Shown: positions 8,555 through 17,416, numbered from the stretch's first letter. The stretch: DNA of 64,000 nucleotides from Phycisphaerales bacterium (GCA_027019265.1 JALUWX010000112.1:62001-126000); one strand, 5' to 3'. Numbers and translations are program-made. The notes: generated by a model not told the origin, from the sequence alone.

Positions 8555-10300
8555 ATGAAGCTGAAAACCTACACCGCCTCCACCATGGCGCAAGCGCTCG
8601 CGCAAGTCCGCAAGGACCTCGGACCCGATGCGCAGATCGTCCACACACGAACCTACAAAGCGGGTTCCTGGTTCGGCATCGGGGGCCGCGCCGTTGTGGA
8701 GATCACCGCATCCTCCCCGGCCCCAGCGCCCAAGCGTCCCACGGCTCAACCCAGAAGACAACGCCCCCTCCCCCCCAAACCCGCGCGTCAGCCCGAGCTT
8801 GAACCCAAGCCCGCGCCCAAACAAGCGCCGGCCGCGCGTGAACCCATCGAGCACGCGCCCGAGATCACCGTCCCGAGACGGACCCGGGTCAGCGCCACCA
8901 CGAAACCCGACGATCGAGCCGCTTTGTTCAGCGATGAAGTCTCGTCCCCCCGACCCATCCGATTCTCCGCGCGCCCAGCAGCGCACGAAGCGATCGATAT
9001 CTCGCCCGTCCATTCACCCGAGCCCGTCGAGCCCGAAGCTCCGAAGCAAGAAGAGCCCGAGCGCGATCCGATCGACGGGACCCAGTTCGCTTCAAGCTGG
9101 ATCGAGACGAGCGATCGTTCCACCCCAGAGATCCAGGACGAGATCGATTCTGACTCCGCACCGATCGATGCCTTCTCTATAGAAGATGCCGACGAGGACA
9201 CCTCGGAAGACATCATCGAGTCCGCCGCGCCCGAGCCCGTGTTCGATGCGCCCGAGCCCGAACTCCACGACGAGCAGGACGAACAGTCGGCCGACGAACT
9301 CCGAGACAAACTCGCATCCCTCGAACGGATGATGTCGAGCGTGCTCGAATCGACGAGACGGACCGACTTCACCCTCGCGCGAGCGGCCGGCCGAGACCCG
9401 AGCAACGCAACCACCCTCGGGGGTCCGCTCGGCGCGCTCCACGCGCAGCTCGTCGAGAACGAAGTCCCCATCGACCTCGCAGACTCCTTCGCGAACGAAG
9501 TCCGCGCGACCCTCGAGCACGACGAACTCGCCGACGCGCGAGCCGTCCAGCACGCGCTCCTCGGCGCGATCGAGCGATCCATCTCCACCATCGGATCCCT
9601 CGCGGCCCAGGACGACGAACCCACCCATCAGCCCGGGACCCCGCGCGTCGTCGCGCTCATCGGCCCCACAGGGGTGGGTAAAACCACCTCCGTCGCCAAG
9701 ATCGCCGCCGGCGCCAAACTCCGAGCCGGGAAGCGGGTCGGGCTCGTCACCTCCGACACCTACCGGATCGGCGCGGTCGAGCAGCTCAAAACCTACGCCG
9801 ACATCATCGATCTCCAGCTCCGGGTCGCGAACAACCCCGATGAGATGAGGACGAGCATCGACGCGCTCCAGAACTGCGACCTGGTCGTCGTCGATACCGC
9901 CGGACGATCCCAGCACAACAGCGATAAGCTCTCCGAGCTCAGGGACTTGCTCGAATCAGCGCGGCCCGACGAGATCCATCTCGTCCTCTCCACAACCGTC
10001 TCCCCAAAGGTGCTGCAATCCACCGCCGACAAGTTCAAGGATCTCGATCCGGACCGTTGTGTGCTCACCAAGCTCGACGAGTGTGTCTCCACCGGGCTCC
10101 TCGCGCGGATCGACGAGCTCGTCGGGCTCCCGATCAGCTTCGTGACCACGGGTCAGGAAGTCCCCGATGACCTCCGCCCGGCCCGCGCCCCGCGCCTCGC
10201 GCGAGCCGTCCTCGAAGGACCCGGCGCGATCACTGGGACGAACATCCCCCGCGCGACATATGATCCTCCCAACCACAAGGGTCTTGGGGAGGAGTCGTGA
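8555..10300 (+). CDS. flhF: Flagellar SRP-like GTPase FlhF
   Basis: 581 aa. SRP-family GTPase that sets flagellar position and number. The upstream in-frame ATG at 8498 is rejected because FlhF proteins begin MKLKTYTA-like, which matches 8555. Residues 1-60 form the B domain, followed by a long Pro/Glu/Asp-rich region (about 65-270), then the N and G domains. G1 is GPTGVGKTTSVAKIA, G3 is DTAGR, and TKLDE is the G4 region. The 3' end overlaps flhG by 4 nt, the usual flhF-flhG pair. Confidence 0.94.
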   Translation: MKLKTYTASTMAQALAQVRKDLGPDAQIVHTRTYKAGSWFGIGGRAVVEITASSPAPAPKRPTAQPRRQRPLPPKPARQPELEPKPAPKQAPAAREPIEHAPEITVPRRTRVSATTKPDDRAALFSDEVSSPRPIRFSARPAAHEAIDISPVHSPEPVEPEAPKQEEPERDPIDGTQFASSWIETSDRSTPEIQDEIDSDSAPIDAFSIEDADEDTSEDIIESAAPEPVFDAPEPELHDEQDEQSADELRDKLASLERMMSSVLESTRRTDFTLARAAGRDPSNATTLGGPLGALHAQLVENEVPIDLADSFANEVRATLEHDELADARAVQHALLGAIERSISTIGSLAAQDDEPTHQPGTPRVVALIGPTGVGKTTSVAKIAAGAKLRAGKRVGLVTSDTYRIGAVEQLKTYADIIDLQLRVANNPDEMRTSIDALQNCDLVVVDTAGRSQHNSDKLSELRDLLESARPDEIHLVLSTTVSPKVLQSTADKFKDLDPDRCVLTKLDECVSTGLLARIDELVGLPISFVTTGQEVPDDLRPARAPRLARAVLEGPGAITGTNIPRATYDPPNHKGLGEES

Positions 10301-11232
10301 CCCAGACGTTGACGGATCCAGATCAAACACAATCCGGCGTGCGTGACCAGGCGCAGCGCCTCCGCGAGCTTGTCTCTCGGACCGCGCCCGAGAGCACCGA
10401 CGGAACGGCGGAGCAATCGCCCCGGGTTCGGCGCGCGCCCGTGATCGCCGTCGCTTCGGGCAAAGGCGGGGTCGGGAAGACCTCCACCTGTGTCAATCTC
10501 GCGATCGCGCTCTCGAGAAGGAACCGGCGCATCTGCTTGCTCGACGCCGACCTCGGATGCGCCAACGCCGACGTCCTCTGCGGGCTCATGCCCACCTCCC
10601 GACTCGACAACAGCGCCGAAGCGCCCACCTCGCTCCAGGATCTCATCGTCGAAGCCCCCGGAGGGTTCGGGCTCATCCCCGGGTCCGTCGGGATCGGGCT
10701 CGCCGGAGAGCTGAGCGATCAAGACCGACGCGCCCTCATGCGCCGGATCGACGAGCTCCACGATTCGTGTGATGCGATCATGATCGACACCAGCGCCGGG
10801 CTCGGCGCGTCCGTCACCAGCTTCGTCGAGCACGCCGACAAAGGTTTGGTCGTCCTCACCCCCGAGCCCACCAGCGTCGCCGATGCGTACGCGCTCATCA
10901 AAGTCCTTGTGACCCGTGCCTACGACGAGGACCGACTCGATTCCCTCGATCTCGCGATCGTCCTCAACCAGGTCACAAACGAACGGGAAGCGATCAAGGT
11001 CTACGAACGCATGCGCGGGGTCTGCGAACGATTCCTCGACATCAACATCCCCATGTTGGGGTATCTGCGTTCCGACAAGCGCGTCCCCAAGGCCGTCAAA
11101 GCCCGCTCCCCCTACATGCTCCGCTCCCCAAGGTCCCCGATCGCGCGGGACATGATGACCCTGGCGCAGTCCATCGTCGAGTGGGCCAACATCGAGCCAC
11201 GGATGAGCTTCGTCCAGCGCCGGGAACCCTGA
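10297..11232 (+). CDS. flhG: MinD-like ATPase FlhG (FleN/YlxH)
   Basis: 311 aa. ParA/MinD-type ATPase that limits flagellar number and regulates FlhF. Deviant Walker A ASGKGGVGKTS at about residues 49-59, followed by LLDADLGCANADVLCGL and the IMIDTSAGLG switch region. GTG start overlapping flhF (GTGA). About 40 residues precede the Walker motif; in characterised FlhG an N-terminal DQA/Q motif binds FlhF, and DQAQRLRELV occurs here at residues 19-28. Length fits the family. Confidence 0.95.
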   Translation: MTQTLTDPDQTQSGVRDQAQRLRELVSRTAPESTDGTAEQSPRVRRAPVIAVASGKGGVGKTSTCVNLAIALSRRNRRICLLDADLGCANADVLCGLMPTSRLDNSAEAPTSLQDLIVEAPGGFGLIPGSVGIGLAGELSDQDRRALMRRIDELHDSCDAIMIDTSAGLGASVTSFVEHADKGLVVLTPEPTSVADAYALIKVLVTRAYDEDRLDSLDLAIVLNQVTNEREAIKVYERMRGVCERFLDINIPMLGYLRSDKRVPKAVKARSPYMLRSPRSPIARDMMTLAQSIVEWANIEPRMSFVQRREP

Positions 11233-11373
11233 CCCACAGGTCATCCACAGGGTTCAACATCCGTCCACGATCGACCGATATCAAAAAAACTTTCCCGATC
11301 GGTGCGCCGTTTGCGTGCCCGTATCACAGGTTCAGGATGCGCAGGTTCTGCGCGGGTGTGAAGGAGCCAGCGG

Positions 11374-11751
11374 GTGTCCGATGTGTACGAAGCCAGCGAT
11401 GTCGATCTGGTCGATGACAACGCCGAGTCCCCCGATCAGTTCGGAGGCGAACGACCCGCGCGGATCGTCGGCGGGGTCCTCGGGCTCATGGGGTTCGTCA
11501 CAGCGCTCCTCGTAGGGCTCCTGAACGCCAATCCCGGGCTCATCATCGTCACCCGCGCGCTCGTCGCGCTCATCGTGTGTTGTGTCATCGGGCGCATCAT
11601 CGGGCGCATCGGTGAGATCTGTGTCGAAGAGTTTCTCATGCGTTATCGCGAAGAGAACCCCATCCCCGGGATGCCCGAAGCGCTGAAGCGCCTGTATAAG
11701 AAACGAGCCGATCAAGAAGCACTCAAAGGTCAGTTCACCCCGAAAGCTTGA
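11374..11751 (+). CDS. Small two-helix membrane protein in flagellar operon, function unknown
   Basis: 125 aa. GTG start supported by AAGGAG at 11361-11366. An acidic N-terminus (about 1-28) is followed by two hydrophobic helices (about 32-50 and 56-74) and a basic C-terminal tail. I do not recognise a family. Position between flhG and fliA suggests a flagellar or motility-related role, but that is inference from location only. Confidence 0.7.
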   Translation: MSDVYEASDVDLVDDNAESPDQFGGERPARIVGGVLGLMGFVTALLVGLLNANPGLIIVTRALVALIVCCVIGRIIGRIGEICVEEFLMRYREENPIPGMPEALKRLYKKRADQEALKGQFTPKA

Positions 11752-11769
11752 AAAAATCTGACAGACTCG

Positions 11770-11800
11770 TTGAGCACGCGCGCGCGCGAATTGGTATACT
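11770..11800 (+). promoter_or_regulatory. Putative promoter of fliA
   Basis: TTGAGC at 11770-11775 and TATACT at 11795-11800, separated by 19 nt, which is longer than the ideal 17. TATACT is the best -10-like hexamer in the gap. The predicted start point falls inside or just before the inverted repeat at 11805-11828. A housekeeping sigma-70-type promoter would let FliA be made apart from the upstream operon. Confidence 0.45.
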
Positions 11801-11804
11801 CCCA

Positions 11805-11828
11805 TTGCGGGCATGGATTCGCCCGCAA
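11805..11828 (+). promoter_or_regulatory. Perfect inverted repeat just downstream of the fliA promoter
   Basis: TTGCGGGC (11805-11812) and GCCCGCAA (11821-11828) form a perfect 8-bp dyad with an 8-nt centre. It starts 5 nt after the TATACT box, at the expected transcription start, so it could be a repressor operator or a 5'-terminal mRNA hairpin. Which one applies cannot be told from sequence. Confidence 0.5.
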
Positions 11829-11914
11829 CAGCATGAGATCACGCGCCGGAACGTCCCGATTCGTCGGTTCACATCCCCCCAACCGGCGCGTCGTCAACGG
11901 TCAAGGAGACGACC

Positions 11915-12769
11915 ATGACTGCCCTGCGATCACGTTCGCGCCTTTCTTCACGTGCAAGCGCACGTCACGCTGAAGCGACCGGGCTCCCGTCCAAGTACGA
12001 CGAGCTCGAGCACGAGGCGCTCTGGACGGAATACAAGAACAACTACACCGAGGATCTCCGCAACTACATCGTGGAGAAGTTCCTCCACCTTGTTCGTTAC
12101 AACGCGGAACGCATCTACCAACGCCTCCCCGATGAAGTGGACCTCGAGGACCTCATGAGCGCGGGGCTCTTCGGGCTCATGGACGCCATCGACGCCTACG
12201 ACCTCGCACGCGGCGTCAAGTTCGAGACCTACTGCGCCCCCCGTATCCGGGGCGCCATCCTCGACGAACTCCGCTCCATGGACTGGGTCCCCCGTCTTGT
12301 CCGTCACAGAACGGCCAAGGTCGAACAAGCCCGCCAACGGATCGAGATGGAACTCGGGCGCAAAGCGACCGACGACGAGATTGCGCAGTCCCTTGAGATC
12401 GACGACGAAGAGTTCACCAAGTACAAGCGCGACTCGTCCGCCGTCGCCGTCACCTCCATCACCCGGAAGTGCTTCCAGTCCGACGGCTCCCGCGAACTCC
12501 GCGAGATCGATGTCATCAAGGACGAGACCCAGGTCGCGCCCGTCAAGGTCATCCAGCGCCAGGACCTCAAGGAGCTGATGACCAAGGGGCTGACCCGCGC
12601 CGAGCGCCTCATCGTCATCCTCTACTACTACGAAGGGATGACCATGAAGGAGATCGGGACCACCCTCGACCTCTCCGAATCGCGCGTCTCCCAGATGCAC
12701 TCCTCTATCCTCGCGCGTCTCAAAGCCCAGATGCAGCACCGGATGCGCGAACTCGAGCCCATGCGCTAA
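11915..12769 (+). CDS. fliA: Flagellar sigma factor FliA (sigma-28, WhiG/FliA type)
   Basis: 284 aa. RNA polymerase sigma factor for late flagellar genes. Region 2 contains VDLEDLMSAGLFGLMDAIDAY, region 3 begins near residue 125, and region 4 near the C-terminus has YYYEGMTMKEIGTTLDLSES and RVSQMHSSILARLK, as in FliA/WhiG proteins. The start is set by AAGGAGACGACC before the ATG. A 24-residue basic N-terminal extension precedes the sigma domains. A terminator follows, and the gene closes the flagellar block. Confidence 0.93.
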   Translation: MTALRSRSRLSSRASARHAEATGLPSKYDELEHEALWTEYKNNYTEDLRNYIVEKFLHLVRYNAERIYQRLPDEVDLEDLMSAGLFGLMDAIDAYDLARGVKFETYCAPRIRGAILDELRSMDWVPRLVRHRTAKVEQARQRIEMELGRKATDDEIAQSLEIDDEEFTKYKRDSSAVAVTSITRKCFQSDGSRELREIDVIKDETQVAPVKVIQRQDLKELMTKGLTRAERLIVILYYYEGMTMKEIGTTLDLSESRVSQMHSSILARLKAQMQHRMRELEPMR

Positions 12770-12796
12770 TCCACCGAATCCGACATCTCTCTCTGG

Positions 12797-12823
12797 CCCG
12801 CGTCCGTTCGGCGCGGGTTTTTT
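12797..12823 (+). terminator. Rho-independent terminator after fliA
   Basis: CCCGCG (12797-12802), 9-nt loop, CGCGGG (12812-12817), then six T (12818-12823). Clean intrinsic terminator ending the flagellar transcription unit. Confidence 0.9.
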
Positions 12824-12849
12824 CGTCCCGCCGCGCCTTCACTTGTCCC

Positions 12850-13326
12850 GTGGAGCACGACGTCTACATCGCGATCGGATCGAATCTCGGGGACAAGGCC
12901 TCGACCATCTTCAGCGCCATCGGCGCGATCGACGAGCTCGACTCGACCAGCGTGGTCCGTCTCTCGACCCTCATCGAGACCGACCCCGTCGGCCCCGGGG
13001 ACCAGGACACCTACCTCAACGCCGCGGCCCATCTCCGAACCGCCCTCCCCGCTCGGGCTCTCCTCGACGCGCTCCTCAGCATCGAATCCGACCACGGACG
13101 AGACCGAGCCAACGAAGAGCGGTGGGGGCCAAGAACCCTCGACCTCGACATCCTGGTCTTCGCCGACCACACCATCGACGAAGACGGGCTCACCGTCCCC
13201 CACCCGAGACTCCACGAACGCCTCTTCGTCCTTGTCCCGCTCACCGAGATCGCGCCCGACCTCACGATCCCCGGGCGCAACGAAACGCCGGCTCAGCTCC
13301 TGATGAAGCTGTCGCCGGCGAGGTGA
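12850..13326 (+). CDS. folK: HPPK (2-amino-4-hydroxy-6-hydroxymethyldihydropteridine pyrophosphokinase)
   Basis: 158 aa. Transfers pyrophosphate from ATP to 6-hydroxymethyldihydropterin in folate synthesis. Begins VEHDVYIAIGSNLGDK, the FolK N-terminus, and contains the HPPK signature RWGPRTLDLDIL. GTG start at 12850 is chosen because the family starts there; the longer open frame upstream runs through fliA and its terminator. No convincing ribosome-binding site is visible. Stands alone, with no other folate genes nearby. Confidence 0.93.
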   Translation: MEHDVYIAIGSNLGDKASTIFSAIGAIDELDSTSVVRLSTLIETDPVGPGDQDTYLNAAAHLRTALPARALLDALLSIESDHGRDRANEERWGPRTLDLDILVFADHTIDEDGLTVPHPRLHERLFVLVPLTEIAPDLTIPGRNETPAQLLMKLSPAR

Positions 13327-13350
13327 GTTCAGTCAATGTGAACCGTTGGT

Positions 13351-14367
13351 TCAGCCCGCTTCCGCGCGGGGATGCGCGTCCTTGTACGCTTCCTCGACCC
13401 GAGCCGTGGACAGGTGGGTGTACACCTGGGTCGTGGATAGGGACTGGTGACCCAGGAGCTCCTGGACACTCCGGAGATCCGCGCCGTTCTCGAGCAGGTG
13501 CGTCGCGAACGAGTGACGGAGCGTGTGGGGGGAGATGCTCGGATCGAGCCCCACCCCGCGCAGGTACTTGTCCAGCTTCCGACGAACCGAACGGGACGAG
13601 AGCCGCTTCCCGTGCTTGTTCAGGAACAACGGGACCTCCGTCCCCTCCTTGCGCTGACTCCAGATCGGTCCGAACTTGGGGTCGCCGGCCATCATCTCGA
13701 TGTAGCGACGGATCGCGCCCAGCGCGTGGGACCCGAGCGGAACGATCCGCTCCTTGCGCCCCTTCCCTCGGACGTGCATCGCTTCGTGCTCGATGTCCAG
13801 GTCGTTATGGTTCAGACCCACGAGCTCCGAGACACGGATCCCCGTCGAGTACAGCGTTTCGAGCATCGCGCGATCACGCCGACCCAGCACATCGTTCTCG
13901 CTCGGCGCGGAGAGCAGCCGTTCGACCTGATCGACCGTGATCGCCTTGGGGAGGCGCTTCGACTGACGGGGTGTGCGGATCAGGGTCATCGGGTTCGACG
14001 AGGCGTACCCGTTGCGATGCGCCCACTTGTAGAACGAGCGGAGGGTCGCGATTTTCCGCGCCATCGTCGCCGGGGAGTAGTTCTGTTCCCCCAGGAACGC
14101 AAGGTACGCCCGGATCAGGTCCGCGTCCCCATCACAGATGGTGTCCGTGAGCGTGGTCCCCTTGACCATGGGGTGGCTCGACGTATCCGTGCGCGCTTTG
14201 AACGCGAGCTGCTCGTTGTTCGTGTCGATCGGGTTCCCCGACTCGTCCACGAGATACTCGATGAACTGACGAAGGTCCGCGCCATAGCACCGAGCCGTGT
14301 AAGGCGAAAAGTGGCGTTCGTCGGTCAGGTAGAGCCCGAAGCTCTCGGTGATCGGCAGCGTGGTCAT
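13351..14367 (-). CDS. xerC: Tyrosine site-specific recombinase, XerC/XerD type
   Basis: 338 aa. Likely resolves chromosome dimers at dif; an integron- or phage-type integrase role is less likely, since the gene sits in a housekeeping context. N-terminal SAM-like core-binding domain (about 1-120) and C-terminal catalytic domain. Catalytic residues visible: Arg178 (TGIRVSEL), Lys in VRGKGRKER, His281 and Arg284 (HTLRHSFATHLL), His307 and Tyr316 (QVYTHLS). The start is MTTLPITESF; 18 further in-frame upstream codons do not resemble the family. A GGAG lies 12 nt upstream. Confidence 0.87.
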   Translation of the reverse strand: MTTLPITESFGLYLTDERHFSPYTARCYGADLRQFIEYLVDESGNPIDTNNEQLAFKARTDTSSHPMVKGTTLTDTICDGDADLIRAYLAFLGEQNYSPATMARKIATLRSFYKWAHRNGYASSNPMTLIRTPRQSKRLPKAITVDQVERLLSAPSENDVLGRRDRAMLETLYSTGIRVSELVGLNHNDLDIEHEAMHVRGKGRKERIVPLGSHALGAIRRYIEMMAGDPKFGPIWSQRKEGTEVPLFLNKHGKRLSSRSVRRKLDKYLRGVGLDPSISPHTLRHSFATHLLENGADLRSVQELLGHQSLSTTQVYTHLSTARVEEAYKDAHPRAEAG

Positions 14368-14436
14368 GCGCACGTCTCCAAACTCATCTCTAGGGTGACG
14401 CCCAATCCATCGGGCAAACAAATCAATGCACAGGCG

Positions 14437-14718
14437 CTATCGGGCGTGACCCGGACCCGCTTGAGTCCGATCACCCCCAAGGTGAATAACAATCTGGGTC
14501 GCGACCACTTCCGCGTCGTCCCACGACAACGGGCGGTCCTCAAGGTCCGCATAATCCGCGAGCGTCTCCAGCATCAGACGGAGATCCCCCCTCGAGCACG
14601 TGAAGCGCCAGAAATGCGGATCACGCTCGAGCGACACGCTCACAAGCTCGTTCGGATCAGAGACAACCTTCGGATCGGTGTGCACGAACGAGCCCCTCGT
14701 GGGTCGAGCGATTCTCAT
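14437..14718 (-). CDS. Hypothetical protein, 93 aa
   Basis: A small soluble protein, MRIARPTRGSFVHTDPK at the N-terminus, with a mixed strand/helix pattern and a Gly/Arg-rich end. It lies between the lipoprotein gene and the recombinase on the same strand, with short gaps, so the three may be co-transcribed. No family recognised. Coding is supported by the strand context and third-position C bias; the exact start (14718 ATG or 14730 GTG) is uncertain. Confidence 0.5.
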   Translation of the reverse strand: MRIARPTRGSFVHTDPKVVSDPNELVSVSLERDPHFWRFTCSRGDLRLMLETLADYADLEDRPLSWDDAEVVATQIVIHLGGDRTQAGPGHAR

Positions 14719-14756
14719 CGCCGCGCCCACGACCCGTCCGGGGACTCACGCCCGAG

Positions 14757-15512
14757 TCATCGCTCCCGCGTCAAGCGGAGCCATTCCTCGTCGATGAGTC
14801 GGCCGACCGTGTGGTGGGCAACAAACTTCGTGTACAGCTCCATGCTCGCGGTATACACCCGCCACCCCAGTGCGCTCGTCCGATCCGAGCGCCCCTCCGC
14901 GTATCTCCTTAGTTCCAGAAGCACCCCGTGATCCCGCGCGTCCAGATGTTCGGACACAACGCTGAACGGGGTCCCGTTGAACCGCGCCCCATCGAAGCGA
15001 CCGAAATCGGTAAACGCCATCGACAACGCATGAGGATCCAGATCGACATTCGTCCGATGGGACAACGCGCCCGCGCGGGCGTACAACGCCATCGCGAGCC
15101 CGAGCGTGGGGGGGTCGTACGGGTCATACGCCGTCACCGATCCAACCACGATCCCGTCAACCCCGAGCGCGTTCGCGAGCGAGATCGCTTCGGATTCCGT
15201 TGTCACATGACGGATCCCCATGGATTCCATCATCGCGAGGGTCCGGTTGATCGGGAGACACCGAACCCCGCGCACCCCCTGGACCGCGCCGACGATCGCG
15301 TCCCCGATCCTGTCCTCACGGACGATCGAAACCCCCGACTCGTTGTTCGGAGGCACCACCGCCCAGAGCACATCCCCGTTCGTCGTGTCGTACGGCGAAA
15401 CGATCACCCTCGGGGTGTCGAGCCGATCACGACGGTTCGAGTTGCAGCCCCCACACACCAACCCGAGAAGGGCGAGCGTCAGGGCCGCGAGCATGGTCTG
15501 TTCACGTGTCAT
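14757..15512 (-). CDS. Predicted lipoprotein with TolB-N/CsgG-like fold
   Basis: 251 aa. N-terminal lipoprotein signal with LLGLVCGGC at about residues 15-23; the lipobox is slightly atypical. The mature part has DRIGDAIVGAVQGVRGVR, then MGIRHVTTESEAISLANALG and VDGIVVGSVTAYDP. The alternation of 'make the name, look it up, report existence' segments resembles the nucleotide-like fold of the CsgG/TolB-N type lipoproteins. That assignment is inference from pattern. Localisation to the outer membrane or periplasm follows from the lipid signal. Confidence 0.6.
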   Translation of the reverse strand: MTREQTMLAALTLALLGLVCGGCNSNRRDRLDTPRVIVSPYDTTNGDVLWAVVPPNNESGVSIVREDRIGDAIVGAVQGVRGVRCLPINRTLAMMESMGIRHVTTESEAISLANALGVDGIVVGSVTAYDPYDPPTLGLAMALYARAGALSHRTNVDLDPHALSMAFTDFGRFDGARFNGTPFSVVSEHLDARDHGVLLELRRYAEGRSDRTSALGWRVYTASMELYTKFVAHHTVGRLIDEEWLRLTRER

Positions 15513-15642
15513 GGCGTCCCTGCCGCGTGACGGACGGGCCTCCATGCCCGATCCCAACATCCGTGTGCTCCGCGCCGAAACCGACAACCAGAGCGGGAAT
15601 CAGCGATCCGTCGCTTTCACGACGATCGCCGGAATGATCTGC

Positions 15643-17139
15643 TTATTCCTGATCCGTCGGAGCCGTCGCGAACGACGATTCGAACTCAGGGTTCCTCAGC
15701 GAGGCGCTCCGCACCGCTTGTGACAGTTCCATCGACCAGAGGTGGTCCTGTCCATCCATATTCGACACAAAGAAGATGTCGTTGTTCCGACCCCAAGCGG
15801 GCATCAGGTCCACCGACGACCCGTCCGTCAGCTTCACCTTGTTCGTCCCATCGACACTCACCATCCAGATCGTCGAAGAATCGGGACGATCCGACTTCGC
15901 GCTCGACCACGCTTGTGAGTACGGGACGGCCGCGAAGCACACGAAACGTCCATCAGGGGACCAGGTCGGGTTGATCAGCGCCTGACCAGCACCCGCGGCG
16001 ATCTCCGTCTCCCGACCGGCCGATCCCTGTCCGGGAGTGAACTCGACCGTCCAGACACTGAACGCGCGATCATCCCGTTCACGGGAACGCTGGAACAGGA
16101 TCAGATCCGACCCGTCCGTCCCCGTCCCCGGGATCGGGCACCACTCGGGGAAGAGCCCGAACCCGATGAACTGCGCCCCGTGATCACTCGCGATGTCCTG
16201 CACCCAGAGCTCCCAGCGCCCGGACTGCTGTCCGAGCCGGCAGAACGCCATCTTCGTCCCGTCCGGGGAGAACGTCGGGTGCAGATCGTGCGATGTGTCG
16301 CGCGTCAGCTGGACCGTCTTGCCCCCTTCGCTGGGCATCATGTAGATGTCCCACGACCCCGCGCGATCCGAAGCAAACGCGATCGACGACCCGTCCGGGT
16401 TCGCCGCCGGCATCACGTCCTGCGCCGGATCATCCGTCAAACGGGTCACCACCGCGCCGTTCACGCTCTTCGCGTAGATATCCGCCGTTGGACGATGCTG
16501 CGTCGATGCGTAGTACAGCGTGCCACCATCGGGAGACACGATCGGGTCGAAGTCCGACCCGGCGTACGCCGCCGTGATCTTCCGCACGTTCACCGTCGCG
16601 CGGAAGAAATCGCTCGATTGCTCCGTGGGGAGCTCGATCCCCATCGCGTTGGAGTACACCCACGCGCTCAGGTCCCCGCCCTCGATGCTCTGCTCCGGAG
16701 CGACAGGCGCGCCCGCGTACGGATCCGGCGCGGCGCTCGTCACGGGCTCATCGCTCACCATCGACTCGGGAGACGGGTTCGTCGTGATCGAGGCGCTCGT
16801 CACCCGGTTCGAAGGGGTCGATGTGCTCGCGAGCGGCCTGGGGCTCGTGATCTCCGAGTCCGACGGAGCCGACTTCGCGAGCTCCGCGCGGACCGCGAGG
16901 TCCTGGACCGTCGAGCCCGAAGCGTTGGCTCCCGAGTTCGGGGTGTAGTACGAGCTCTGGTTCGTGTTCGCGGCGAGCGACGCCTGCTGCGCCTTCTCCT
17001 GCTCCACCTGGTGCTGCTTGTTCCGGTTCCAGTACCCCCAGCGACGTTCACAAGCCGTTGAAGTCAGCATCGTCCCGGCGAGAAGCGTCAGGAGCATGGG
17101 TTTCGCGAGGGTGGTGGACGTGCGAATCGCGTCGTGCAT
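15643..17139 (-). CDS. Exported TolB-like beta-propeller (PD40 repeat) lipoprotein
   Basis: 498 aa. Signal with LTSTACERRW, so a lipoprotein anchored near Cys30. A Ser/Thr/Pro-rich linker (about 40-165) precedes a C-terminal propeller with PD40 repeats: SDFDPIVSPDGGTLYYAST, SIAFASDRAGSWDIYMM, DLHPTFSPDGTKMAFC, NPTWSPDGRFVCFAA and DLMPAWGRNNDIFFVS. This repeat is shared with TolB, but there is no TolB N-domain and no tol/pal neighbours, so it is called TolB-like only. Probably a periplasmic or outer-membrane binding scaffold. Confidence 0.8.
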   Translation of the reverse strand: MHDAIRTSTTLAKPMLLTLLAGTMLTSTACERRWGYWNRNKQHQVEQEKAQQASLAANTNQSSYYTPNSGANASGSTVQDLAVRAELAKSAPSDSEITSPRPLASTSTPSNRVTSASITTNPSPESMVSDEPVTSAAPDPYAGAPVAPEQSIEGGDLSAWVYSNAMGIELPTEQSSDFFRATVNVRKITAAYAGSDFDPIVSPDGGTLYYASTQHRPTADIYAKSVNGAVVTRLTDDPAQDVMPAANPDGSSIAFASDRAGSWDIYMMPSEGGKTVQLTRDTSHDLHPTFSPDGTKMAFCRLGQQSGRWELWVQDIASDHGAQFIGFGLFPEWCPIPGTGTDGSDLILFQRSRERDDRAFSVWTVEFTPGQGSAGRETEIAAGAGQALINPTWSPDGRFVCFAAVPYSQAWSSAKSDRPDSSTIWMVSVDGTNKVKLTDGSSVDLMPAWGRNNDIFFVSNMDGQDHLWSMELSQAVRSASLRNPEFESSFATAPTDQE

Positions 17140-17285
17140 GGTTCACTCCGTTGATCAATCGCCGGCGATCCAGCGCCGGCCTCCGACCCGTCCCAATGCG
17201 GGTGTGTCGTTTCTGAAGGGTCGTTGGGCTCCGCCCTGACGATCCGCGCGAGTGCGAGGCGAGGATCCCTCCGTGGACCCCTCGG

Positions 17286-17303
17286 ACGGCGCGCCCGCGC
17301 CGT
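17286..17303. repeat. Perfect 8-bp inverted repeat upstream of the PD40 gene
   Basis: ACGGCGCG (17286-17293), two C, CGCGCCGT (17296-17303). A near-contiguous dyad of this size could be a protein-binding site or a very tight hairpin. It lies about 150 nt upstream of the PD40 gene start. Confidence 0.4.
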
Positions 17304-17378
17304 GTCCTCAAGTGCCCTTATCGGACGAGTTATGCTGACCCCTTGAACCCGACCCCCGGAGAATCCCTCCCCCTCCCG

Positions 17379-17416
17379 AAAAAATCGCGAGCGGGCCCCA
17401 CCACAGGCCCGCTCGC
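17379..17416 (-). terminator. Intrinsic terminator of the 91-aa gene
   Basis: Perfect 11-bp stem, GCGAGCGGGCC (17387-17397) with GGCCCGCTCGC (17406-17416), 8-nt loop, and an A6 run at 17379-17384 that reads as T6 on the minus strand 2 nt past the stem. Confidence 0.9.

Noticed and set aside
13447-14931. 494-codon plus-strand frame opposite the recombinase
   Set aside because: Shadow of xerC and its neighbours, Arg/Leu/Val-rich with no domain; the minus-strand gene has catalytic residues.
17310-17345. Possible sigma-28-type promoter (TCCGATAA) before the PD40 gene
   Set aside because: The matching -35 (TCAAG) has a spacer that does not fit FliA promoters, and the gene is not flagellar.
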